64,000 bases of DNA from Mucidula mucida. Its lineage: Eukaryota > Basidiomycota > Agaricomycetes > Agaricales > Physalacriaceae. Within the stretch, counting starts at the first letter, position 1; each line of letters begins with the position of its first letter. Below are positions 35,674-46,156 of this stretch, piece after piece. Both the position numbers and the translations under genes were made by a program. Location: positions 1 to 64,000 of the forward strand of contig JADNYV010000095.1 in assembly GCA_015501055.1 (NCBI GenBank). The letters run 5' to 3'. The notes under the pieces are model-generated. The model did not search any database, was not told where the DNA came from, and was given only the letters and a program-made list of their open reading frames with translations.

Positions 35674-36795
35674 CTAGGCCTTTCCCAAAATACCCTCCAT
35701 TCCGCCGGTCAGCATCTTGCTCGCATCCTGCTTCTCGTGTTCCACCCCAAACATAACATACTTCTCGTCGTGCCACTGGCTAGCCGAGATGTTCTTCCCA
35801 TCCGCGTCCTCGTAGGTGGCCTTGTTCTCTGGCCTGAGGAAGTACGCGATAGAGTACCTGTCCTCTAGCTGCTGATCTCCCGTGGGCGGAATGACGCGAT
35901 GGACGCAAGAGTTCAGCTTCTTTCCACTGAGGAAGCGGAGCGAATCCCCGACGTTGATAGTGGCGTGTCCGCGCGGACGAGGCTGGACGAATTGCCATGT
36001 CTGGGTCTCCGGCGCGAACACCTGCAAGCCCCATTGCTCGCTGAAGAGAAGGGTGACGGATCCGATGTCGGTGTGCTTGTTGTGTCCGATGTTGCCCTCG
36101 CCTACGCTCTTGGGGTAGTGCAACATGACAAGGCAAGTGTTCGTCTCATGGCCATCGCGGTGGCTCTCCTCGAAGCGGCCGCTGTCTTTCAAGCCAAGAG
36201 CGTCAGAGAGGCATGCGAGGAGGGTGTAGTTGATGAGATGGGAAAGCGACATGAAGCTATCGAAGAGCTCGATTTGCTTCTTGACACTCTCTGGCATCTT
36301 CTCGGATTTGTCGAGCATTTCAGCTCGCGCGACCTGACAAAAAATGGTGAGCAGAGGCGTCATTAGAAGCGTACTAATCTTACCTTGAGTGTTTCGTAGC
36401 AGTCCCTCTGGTTCTTCTTCGCGCCCGTGAAGGTACCGACGGGTTTGAACCTAGCAGATGAAGTCAGTACCATCTTATGCTGAGAAGATGCCGCCTTACC
36501 CATGCAAGAAGGACTGACGATCGTCAAGCATCTTGACGTCGCGAGGCTGGGCGAAGTAGTTCTCCATGAAACGGAGAACGCCTTGTTCGTCCTCCAGAAT
36601 TTTGCGACCGACGTCGCTCGTCTGGAGATCAAGATAAAAGAAGCCGTGCGTAACGCATGCGCTCAAGAGCTTCTGGACCTCAGCGTGGTCGCGAGCCAGG
36701 AGTTTCCCAAAGTCAACGGTCTGGAGAGGTGCAACATCGACTTTGGCACCTCCAGGGAAGGCGGGGAAGAGGCTGTTAACGGTAGCGGCGGACAT
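35674..36795 (-). CDS. 2-oxoglutarate/Fe(II)-dependent oxygenase (isopenicillin N synthase-like)
   Basis: Three exons (36795-36500, 36450-36384, 36333-35674) give 340 aa. The N-terminal DIOX_N part has VDFGKLLARDHAEVQKLLSA and HGFFYLDL. The jelly-roll core carries the iron ligands H and D in NKHTDIGSVTLLF, the distal His in LNSCVHRVIPP and the 2-oxoglutarate-binding RxS in RYSIAYFLRP. The enzyme uses O2 and 2-oxoglutarate (or an intrinsic substrate, as in IPNS) to hydroxylate, desaturate or cyclise small molecules. In fungi such genes are common in secondary-metabolite loci; here the MFS transporter and NRPS-like genes follow within 2-5 kb. Cytosolic; no targeting signal. The start ATG lies in GTCATGTCC. 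Confidence 0.9.
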
Positions 36796-36889
36796 GACAA
36801 GGTGAAAAGATGCTAGCAGTAGCTTGTTGTTTTCAAAGTGAGGTGAGTTTCTGTGTTGGTAATGGAGTCGACTCGCTGAGCTTTTAAAC

Positions 36890-37050
36890 AATTACGGGCC
36901 TTATTTCTTGTGACAGCCGTGCATGGCAATACTGGCATTTTTGGAGCTAACAACCACACCGTTTGTGTAACGCTACTAGAATGTAAGTTATGGCGTAATT
37001 GATCCCACCTGGGAATTGGGGTTCGTCGAAAGTCCAAAGCGTTCAGCGCT
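36890..37050 (+). repeat. Diverged duplicated segment, copy A
   Basis: Contains TTTAAACAATTACGGGCCTT, CATGGCAATACTGG, GTGTAACGCTACTAGAATG and TTCGTCGAAAGTCCA in that order, matching copy B 530 bp downstream with many changes. It sits directly upstream of the oxygenase start. Confidence 0.6.
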
Positions 37051-37421
37051 GATCCGCGTCACGTTGTTTGTTTGTAGCAGGCTCCAGTATCCGCGAATAG
37101 ATGTGCGCATTAACCGGGGATGTCTGTCAATACGGTGAGTCGAGGAAAGATGGGGAATTCTCAGGGGGACGCGGCACAATCCCCGTTCCTGCTGTAGGAG
37201 ACGTTGGAACCTAAATGTGACAAGATCAAAGTCCTTGAATCGACCCAAAGTGTGGATTACAGGAAGTCCCAACAGCCCGAAAAATGCGCACATGCGCCAA
37301 TGTTGCTGAATGCGACCTTTCATTCAGCAGCTGATTGAATTTTGCCACTTAACGGAGCGGTCAGAGAAGGCGATTCAAAAACGACTATAGTTACATGGCT
37401 GACAGCTACATTTTGGTTAGA

Positions 37422-37630
37422 ATTTCTTAAACAATTCCAGGCCTTATTGTTTCTGACAGGCGCACATGGCAATACTGCGAAATTATGTACAGGACGACTA
37501 CACCGGCGGCGCTCGTGTAACGCTGGAATGTTGTCATTATAAATAACGACGTAGTAACCTGGGTCACGACTTTGACGAGAAAACGCACAGCCGTGATACA
37601 TCCGTTTCATTTCGAAAGTCCATGCGATCA
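37422..37630 (+). repeat. Diverged duplicated segment, copy B
   Basis: Contains TTAAACAATTCCAGGCCTT, CATGGCAATACTGCG, GTGTAACGCTGGAATG and TTTCGAAAGTCCA, the same block order as copy A. An old duplication of promoter-type DNA; no coding seen. From 37631 to 38302 nothing further is recognised. Confidence 0.6.
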
Positions 37631-38302
37631 AAATCACACTCCTCAGTTTTCACTAGAAGACCTTGCAAAGGCCGACAAAAAAAAAACTAAATACATGCGC
37701 GTCCGAACCGCAAGCACTGAATCTCCGACGCGGGTGAGAGATGGTGGATGATGCTGAGATTCAAGTTGAAGAAGCAGACTTTGGGCAATTTGGTAGCGCA
37801 TAAAAACCTTCGTGCAACCCCATGTAGCCCAGAATCCATAGCTCAGCCTTGTACCAATGGGTATGGTTAAGAGAATGTTGATTTTTCGTATGGAGTAGTA
37901 GTATTTAGCGCTCGCTTACTTGGTGTTACGAGACAATGTGAGTATTCATCAGCCTTTGTGCGGCGGCGAAGACAATTTTTCTTAGCTATATGACTTCTCC
38001 TTGACATCGCCTATGGGGTGGACGGTGCGAGATTCCGGTTTCCGCGTTGGAGGGAACTGGAGCGAAGGCGGTGGTGGCGTTGCCCGCATGTCACGTGGTG
38101 CGTAAAGGTTGGTATCGCGTACGTGGTTTACTATTCTTATTATCCGGTGTGAACGATGTATTTAGCTAATCCCTCAGGAACGTCAAGCGCTGATCACTGG
38201 GGGCCCCAATCATTGATACCCGCAGTTCTCATGCTGTCTTCGATAAACCTCAGGCTCCAAGGTAAATAACACAGGGTGTTTGACGTAAACGACTACTACT
38301 AT

Positions 38303-40285
38303 TCAGAAAATTCCAGTCCACACACTGCCCAGGTAGAACCGCTTTGCAAGAATCATGAACACTGTGGAACCAATCATCGTCACGGCTAGAGAGAGGAAAA
38401 GCACGTCAGTCACATCCGTTTATACGAGACGTTCATACCTGCGAACACTCCAACCAAGGTGAAGTCTGACCCAGTCCCTTGAATGGCGCCAGAAATGGGT
38501 GGGCCGAAAGAGCGCCTAATGGCGAGCAGTATTAGATACTCGGTAATGACATGTCGCAAATGGACTCACCAATGGAAAGAATGGACATCTGAACTCCGGT
38601 TCTCCTTCCAGCATCCTCGACAGTTCCCATTTGAGCAACAGGGACAGCGTAGAGACCCAGAAATCCGCCGGTGGAGATACTAGGAGGATATGAGAATTTT
38701 ACAAACGTCATCAAGAATGCCATGTACTGACCCGTAACAAATAGCCATACCAATGTATGTGGATTGCGACTCGGTTATAGCCCACCCCAAAATGAAGCCG
38801 ACAGAAAGAACCGTTGTCACGATCGTGAGATTGAGGGCTCCGAACCTGTTGGCCACCAAACCGCATAGGATACGTCCAGGAATGGTCGCAGCATTGACAA
38901 TTGAAATCAGGTAAAACGAAAGGTCCGCAGAAAGACCAATCTGATTTGCCTTGACGGTCATGTACGTTAATGCTAGAAACAGTAGCCGAAGGTCAGATGT
39001 AGAAAATCGTGGCGTTGGCTAACCTACGCGTGAACAGGGCCATAAAGGCAAGAAATACTGCGAAAACGTATGAAATGTAAGCTGGAGAAGTCACTACGCC
39101 GCGTAAATCGAAAAGTCTGGGAAGGTCGCGAGGCGGAGCCTGACGAGGCTTGATGACCTGATAATATTGGTGAAAAGCCTTGGGAGCAACCGCAAAAGTG
39201 AAGGACTTACCAAAATACCGAATGCGAAGAAGAGCAATTGGAAGAACGCAAAGAACCGCATGGTCCAAGGAAAGCTGACCATGAGGACTTTTCAATATTA
39301 CGCCACCAACCCTCCACAGGATTACGCACCCAATGGACGGCTCTAGACGACGAAACATGATAGGGTAAAGGACGCCGCCAATTGCGCTTCCGGCTGTTAC
39401 TATTGCATATGCAATGGGTCGCTTCCTATTGACTGCGAACTTGGGTTCATTGTAAGCGTGCGGAATTGAATAGAAAAAACTCGCAGTAATGAGAGATAAT
39501 GGCGAGACATGGCGTATACAGGAATCCAGATCCAATCTAAACATGATGTTGTAAGCGACACGGCGGAAATGAGAAGGGAAAAGAGATGTTACTTACACCA
39601 TAAAGAATACTCTGTGACAGCAGAAACTGGTAGTACGTTTTACATTCGGGAACAGTGAAGTTTGCAACTGTCAGCGCCACGCATGAGATGAACAGTGTCG
39701 CTCGAAAGTATCCAGCATCTAGGAGACGTCCAGCCAAAACTCCCTAGGTCGTATTCAGTAATTCTCTTGCGTTGTGCATCGGAATTACCGGCGTATAATC
39801 CAGCGCATACTACAATAGCCGTGAGCTTTCTTTAGCAAGGCTGCGGAGGTTTACCTGAATAGAACCTATCCACGCGCTTGTTTTCATTCAACGTCAAGTG
39901 CTCAATCATAGAGCAATCACCTCACATAGCCGATGAGCTGCTTCTGCTGAGAAGCGTGTCTTCATAGAAAGCTTGGAACGTCTAATAATTGCAAGCTCAG
40001 GAGTGGCCTCGTCGCGCAGTAAGAACGAAACGTACTCCCCAAGCCACCAAGTATCCGCCTTGTCCAAGATTGATACCAAATATCTGATCATGAGATTCAG
40101 GCAATTGTACAAGGGCCGCGGGTCCGCCAACTCACTGCTAGAGTTACCAACCAAGCTGTGGTACCACCGTCTGGAGGCTCAGACGCTGCGGCTCGAACAG
40201 ATTTTTCGTCCTCGTCGACGGGTCGCGCCAGCGTGGGAGTACTCATCACCTCTGGTTCGGGGATAGACTCGATAGTTACAGCCAT
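38303..40285 (-). CDS. MFS transporter, monocarboxylate-permease type
   Basis: About 14 short exons. The N-terminus is polar (MAVTIESIPEPEVMSTPT) with the PPDGG lead-in typical of fungal MCT-like transporters. Later segments: FQAFYEDTLLSRSSSS then IAWIGSIQ, AGRLLDAGYFRATLFISCVA, YFNRKRPIAYAIVTAGSAIG, GFPWTMRFFAFFQLLFFAFG, LTYMTVKANQIGLSADLSFY, PGRILCGLVANRFGALN and STGGFLGLYAVPVAQMG, giving 12 helices. The family moves small carboxylates or acts as an efflux pump in metabolite clusters. One intron (39484-39433) has a GC donor. In the penultimate exon the frame breaks at about 38508, as if one T were lost from a run; this would change the last ~55 residues. It is divergent from the NRPS-like gene across an inverted repeat. 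Confidence 0.88.
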
Positions 40286-40328
40286 AGGTGGTCGTCGGAG
40301 AAAGAGGCGGAGACAATGCCTCTTGATA

Positions 40329-40657
40329 TACTATGCTGTCCATCGGTGTTGTTTCGCCCAGGGATATTGTATCGGTCGTCGATCGCGCCTTAAACGATGG
40401 AATTTCGCCTCAATTCCTCGCGGATTCTACTCCGTACTATGTCTTCTATAATGCCATGTAAAAAGTTGAACGAAAACAAATGAGAACTCGTTGAGATTCA
40501 GCCCGGAGGGGGTGTAAGTGAGTTTCCTTGAGGCAAACACCTACCTAGTGAAAGTTTACACTACCGGGGGACATTCGGCTTGGCTGTAGAGCAAGAGTAG
40601 ATGTATATACTGCTACTTGTACCTTTTCCGGGATCAAAATCGAAGGGAAACATCGTA
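40329..40657 (+). repeat. Inverted repeat, left arm (329 bp)
   Basis: Starts TACTATGCTGTCCATCGG and ends GGGAAACATCGTA. The right arm at 40955-41283 is its reverse complement with only a few mismatches (two noted). The arm begins 44 bp upstream of the transporter start codon, so it occupies that gene's promoter. Confidence 0.95.
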
Positions 40658-40954
40658 AAAGTTGCTGCGATGCTCAGGCGTGACATGCGATGAGGATTTC
40701 AAAGTCCGCCGTCCTGCCGAGAATTGCATGCTAAGTCGTGATCAAGCGCGTTTCGCGTCTGTAGACAAAACAGGACCCTTGTTTCCTTCGAATCATCGGC
40801 GGGCATTTCGATGGGGTCCAACGATATCGATTGGCCACGACAATTAAGGATGGAAGTAAAGCGCGTGTCTGTGCCGAAACACGGCTTGCGGACTTTGTAT
40901 GCTTGATGTGACAGATTGTGACCAAGCAGCGAATCCGCACAGATTCATACCGCC

Positions 40955-41283
40955 TACGATGTTTCCCTTCGATTTTGATCCCGGAGAAGGTACAAGTAGC
41001 AGTATATACATCTACTCTTGCTCTACAGCCAAGCCGAATGTCCCCCGGTAGTGTAAACTTTCACTAGGTAGGTGTTTGCCTCAAGGAAACTCACTTACAC
41101 CCCCTCCGGGCTGAATCTCAACGAGTTCTCATTTGTTTTCGTTCAACTTTTTACATGGCATTATAGAAGACATAGTACGGAGTAGAATCCGCGAGGAATT
41201 GAGGCGAAATTACATCGTTTAAGGCGCGATCGACGACCGATACAATATCCCTGGGCGAAACAACACCGATGGACAGCATAGTA
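40955..41283 (-). repeat. Inverted repeat, right arm (329 bp)
   Basis: Reverse complement of the left arm, same length, separated by a 297-bp unique spacer (40658-40954). No obvious target-site duplication flanks the pair and no transposase is inside. It ends 510 bp upstream of the NRPS-like start codon. Confidence 0.95.
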
Positions 41284-41792
41284 GAACGATACAAGTCGGA
41301 TGTAGGAACAAGACCTCTCCTTACGAGACGTAGACGACGCCGGCAACCTTTACGAAACTGGAAGTCAGGAAAAGATACTTACATGATTGCTCTCGTTATT
41401 GGTGTGGGAATGATGGCGGGACGAAGGATTGAATAATGCCGAGGCCCGGCATCACACGTTTGCCTTTGCACAGCCATGACAATTCTCCTTGCATGTTTCC
41501 CGGTTTCTTTGTATGCAGGAGTCGCTCGGTCATCGACGCCGCCCGTGTGAGAACTCATACGGTCGCTTCGGGCTAGAAAGAGCCGCCCTTCTGGTTTGTT
41601 TCTCGTCCTGATTTCCGCCGAATCGAAGTTGTACTCCATCCTGGAATCTTCGTGTGACCTAAAAAAAGCCTCACCAGTCTCATCAGTGCGCGTCGTAATG
41701 CAATCAGCAGATCATGCTTTGCGGTCTCCGAGGCAGAAGGTACTGGGTGCTTGAAAACAGCTCCATGTTGCCCCCCATCTCCAGTTCTGACC
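41284..41792. other. Upstream region of the NRPS-like gene
   Basis: No gene is seen; a minus-strand open frame (41379-41639) lacks family resemblance. Presumably the promoter and 5' leader of the NRPS-like gene. Confidence 0.4.
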
Positions 41793-44700
41793 ATGTCTGT
41801 TCTGCCTCCCCTCGATGGGACTTTGCACCTTCCTCAGATCTTGGACTTTCATCTGAAGCATAACCCCAATTCCGCTGTCTACGTCTTTGCGTACGACGAT
41901 GGACAACGAATTTCTATCACGTTCGAGAAATTTGTGCGCGCTGTCCATCGCGCCGCCCGCCTCCTCGATTCGGTTCGCAGGGGCTCTGACTCGGACAGAC
42001 CAGTCGTAGGCATTATCGCCAATGCAGATATTCTTCTTTACCAGACTGTTGCTCTTGCTAGTATCACATGTGGAATCATCGTGAGTCCCCTTCACTGATG
42101 GGCGTGCTGCAATGTACTGAAGATCTCTCGACAGCCTTTTCTGATATCTCCTCGAAACTCTCCAGCAGCTATTGACGATATGCTGCAGAAGATGCATTGC
42201 ATTGACGTGCTCGTTGTGACGACTAACTCTCTTGATTCCCTTCTGGCCGAAGCGTTGACGGTCCCAGATTTGCGTGTACACGGGATGCCGACTCTGGAGC
42301 AGCTATACGGGCCCGACAGGATGGCGCTCTGTCCTGAGTTTATTCCCTATTCTGCACCCGACGTTAAGCCCATGGATATAGCTTTTATAATCCATTCGAG
42401 TGGTAGCACTGGTACGCTAGAGTTCTTCATGGTCTTCCTCACTAACTCACAGACAGGATTTCCGAAGCCTGTGCCTCAATCTTTTGCGACCGTCCTTCAT
42501 TGGATGAATTTCCGTATGTCTTGAGGTTTGCTGTTGATTCCGTTCTAACGTTCATCTTAGTGGACGTATCTGGTATCAGAGATCCTTCCATTCACGTCTG
42601 CGCCGCTATGGCCATCCCTGGGTTCCATGCATTCGGAGTCAACTTCCAACTACTTTATCCTCTGACTCTCGTTAAGCCGGCTGCGTTGTTTCCGCCGACT
42701 TCGTACGATTTCCGCACAGGTATGTTTCCTGCACCAACCTATCCCTTTTCCAGTTCAAATCAATATGACCAGGGGAATGCTTCTCGAATGCAATGCCCAT
42801 GTTTCCTCAACCGACTAACGTCCTTCAACACATTCAGTGGACAGGCGCCGACATGCTCCTGAGCGTACCATCTCTCTTGACGTCCTGGCGCGTCAATCCA
42901 GCCCATGTTGAAGTTCTCAAGACCATGCGATGCATTGTATACCACTTGGTTCTTTTCTATCGTAGTACTGACTAGACATCTCTAGTGCTGTAGCTCCGGG
43001 CCGTTACCCCAAGATGTTGGTGATGATCTCGTTCGTCGGGGTGTACCACTTTGCACGAGTTATGGAGCGACCGAGTTCGGTATACCGACCTACCGCCTGC
43101 CCCTTGGCCCGAACGGTCTTCCATCAATCGAGGTCTTCGGAGACATCGAGCAGCGCCTCAAAGATTGGCGTTATGTCTCCTTCAACAAACACGTTACTCT
43201 TCGCCTCATTCCTCAGACCGGAAGCACGGACGTTTTTGAATTGCAGATTCTTGTGCGCTCATTCTGTGGCGTTTATTAACGCTGCAATACTCACTTTGAT
43301 TTTGTCAGAGCACACCTTCTCATCAACCCGCGATAGAGAACCTACCAGATGTTGCCGGCTATGCGACCCATGACATCGTCAAAGCTCATCCCACTACACC
43401 AGGCTTATGGAGGGTGTAAGCTTATATTTCATTTCCCACCTTTAACGACATTGACGCAGCAGCAGTATTGGTCGGACTGACGAAGTCATTGTCCTTTCCG
43501 CGGGAGAGAAAGTTGTCCCCAACCAAACCGAAGACAAAGTCAACTCCTCTCCTGATGTCTCTGGGGCGTTGATGTTCGGGCGAGGACGACCCCACTGCGG
43601 CTTGATTGTCGAACCTCGGGATCCCGATCGATGGGCAAAGCAGGGAGTGCATTTCGTCAACGCTATTTGGTACGTGTAAGATGAGGGTCATGTCCTTCTT
43701 GGTTAACGTCGCTCATATGTAGGCCATTCGTGGAAGCGGCCAACACGCAGGCACCAGCGTTCAGCCGTATCATGCGAAGTATGGTCATCGTAGCGACTCG
43801 CGAGAAACCTATGGAACGTGTCGGCAAAGGCAGTCTTGCTCGTCAAGCAACTCTGTCTTCATTCGAGAAGGAGATCGAAGACGCGTACCAGGACTTTCAA
43901 AGGAGCGCAAAAACGGAGCCGCCTACGAGCTGGGCGCGCGAGGATATCGTCGACTGGCTTAAACATCAAACTAGTGATCTCGTCTTAAAGCGCGACTGCG
44001 AGCTTGATCCTGGTGACGACCTGTTCAGAGCAGGATTTGACAGGTATTATTACGACTGTCATGACATTTTGATACTGACGCTTCCAATAGTATCAGCGCT
44101 GTCTCTCTACTCTCTCGAATCTCAGGCGCTCTTCCCCGTAGCGTCGCTCATCTTCTCAGCCCAACATTCGTCTACGAGCACCCGAACCTCAGTTCTATGG
44201 CGAACGCTCTGCTAAACGTCATAGCTGGTAACGCCGAGATCGCCGACGATAGTTCCAAGCTCGCAGAGCTGACAGCCATGACTCACAAGTACTCCGTCTT
44301 CAAGTCACCAATCAGCTCGAAGACGCCGCGGACCTCTTCTGTTCGCTCAGTGCTTCTCACGGGGACGACTGGCGCTCTAGGCAGTTACCTGCTTGAAGGT
44401 CTGCTCCGCCATCCCGAGGTTGTCACCGTTTTTGCGGTCAATCGACCCGCCAACACCCCGACGTACGAGCGTCAGGTTGAAGCATTCCGCTCCAAAGGTC
44501 TAGACGTTGAATTGTTCACCTCAGGCAAGGTTGTCTGGATCGATGGGGATCCTCTCGCGTTGGACAATCTTCGGAAATGGAAAGAGAACGTCGACGTCGT
44601 CATCCACAACGCGTGGAAACTCGACTTCAACCTCTCGCTTTCCTCTTTCGAACCACTTATCCGCTCTACGCACGCGATGCTCGAGGTCTGCAGGGTGTCA

Positions 44701-45522
44701 ACAAGGAAAGTTCAGTTCTTCTTCACGTCGTCGACTAGTGCTGCTCAAAGCTGGGATAGCGAGCTTGGCTTAGTTCCGGAAAGCGCTGTTGAATCGAGAT
44801 ATGCGCTTGGGAAGGGATATGGGGAGAGTAAGCACGTTATAGAGGTTGCTATGCAGGAAGCGGGTATTGATGCTACGGTTCTGCGTATCGGACAGGTGGC
44901 TGGAGGTGCACCGTTGGGAGCGTGGGCTACGACTGATTGGGTTCCGGCGATGGTCAAGTCTAGTGTAACACTAGGTGTTCTCCCGTCTGCAGTTGGGGTG
45001 AGTATTTCCGTGTAATTCCTCTAATTCCTCGTTCATCTAAACCTCGTCTAGACGATCTCGTGGATCCCGATGCATTCCCTGGCGAATTCTATCATCGATA
45101 TCGTGTTTTCGGATGTAGCAGTCCCGCTGGTTACCCTTCTCCATCCCAGCCCGACGTCTTGGGATTCCGTCCTCGACGCCATCGCGGAACAGCTTTATTC
45201 TCAAAGCGTCACTCAGGAGAAGTTGCCTAGGGTCCCTTTAAGCGAATGGATGCGGCTGGTGGAGGAACACGACAAGGATCCAGCATCGGTTCCGGCTATA
45301 AAGCTTCGTGCTTTTTTCCGCCATTTTGCGAATAAGGATGCTCAAGCGAGGTCGATCGACTCTGATAGTCGGCGTGTGTTGGAGGCCGGTGGGCGGGCAC
45401 GTTTTGAGCTTTGTAATGGATACGAGTTGAGTAGTACTATGCGTGGGTTAAAGGATGCAGGTGTTATACTTGACGATGTGGCGGGCTGGATAAGGTGTTG
45501 GAAGGAATGGGGTTTCTTGTAG
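41793..45522 (+). CDS. NRPS-like adenylation-thiolation-reductase enzyme
   Basis: Eleven exons give 1075 aa: 41793-42080, 42135-42411, 42457-42513, 42561-42719, 42773-42936, 42986-43252, 43309-43415, 43460-43669, 43723-44043, 44091-44997 and 45052-45522. Adenylation domain: HSSGSTGFPKPV (A3, about 182-193), SYGATEFG (A5, 340-347), GRTDEVIVLSAGEKVVP (A8 region, 444-460). Carrier domain: DDLFRAGFDSISAV, phosphopantetheine Ser about 617. Reductase domain: LLTGTTGALGSYLL (NADPH binding) and YGESK (Tyr 860, Lys 864). There is no condensation or thioesterase domain. Such enzymes activate a carboxylic acid (aryl, alpha-keto or amino acid) as AMP ester, tether it and reduce it to the aldehyde. They need a PPTase. 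They resemble alpha-aminoadipate reductase, but the short N-terminus and the A-domain style fit basidiomycete natural-product reductases. Confidence 0.93.
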
Positions 45523-45655
45523 GCAAATGGTTGTAAGATTGGGTCAAATTTTGATGTTCCTTCACAAAGCTCTCGTGCGACGAATTCCTGTAGCTGTTTG
45601 GAGAATATCATAGAAAGAATGAGGCACAGATTGTTTCGTAAACGAAGAAGCTTTT

Positions 45656-45733
45656 GTTTCTTTGTTCAAAGCGAGGCACTGATGGCAAAGAACAACAACA
45701 CAGTACTCTCGACTGATGTTCTCGATGTTGTGG
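45656..45733 (+). repeat. Direct repeat, copy 1
   Basis: Contains TTGTTCAAAGCGAGGCACTG, then AAGAACAACAACACA and TCTCGACTGATGTTCTCG. Repeated at 45823. No coding role. Confidence 0.7.
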
Positions 45734-45822
45734 AAGCTTAGAGATTCCGTGCTGTGCTAGAGATACTGATCGCTAAACGGAGAACAACACATCTTGTTGT
45801 GTCCTTGTTCCTTGTCTGTCCT

Positions 45823-45912
45823 TGTCTTGTTCAAAGCGAGGCACTGATCAGTGATGGTATAGAACAACAACACATTGCCGTTATTGTATTCTCGGCTGTT
45901 GTTCTCATATTG
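45823..45912 (+). repeat. Direct repeat, copy 2
   Basis: Same blocks as copy 1 with small insertions (TTGTTCAAAGCGAGGCACTG, AGAACAACAACACA, TTCTCGGCTGTTGTTCTC). Copies start 167 bp apart in the 3' region of the NRPS-like gene. Confidence 0.7.
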
Positions 45913-46156
45913 TGGGAGTGTGTGGGTCAATGTTTCCTATGTTTAGTAACCAATTGGCGGAAGACAACGACTTCGTTGCCAGGGCGAAAGTATAGTTGTC
46001 GTGTGTTTGTTCTCAATGGACTTGCCTCATCTGGCTATTCCCACTTTTTCCTTCCCAATTGCTTTCTGCCCTCCTGATCGCATATAACGGAAGCGAGATG
46101 GCGGGAGAATCAACAAATCCCCCAGCGGAAATCAGCCAGTCCCAACACAACGACCA

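Noticed and set aside
36795..38302. Long non-coding RNA or hidden gene upstream of the oxygenase
   Set aside because: Only the diverged duplication is visible; nothing indicates transcription.
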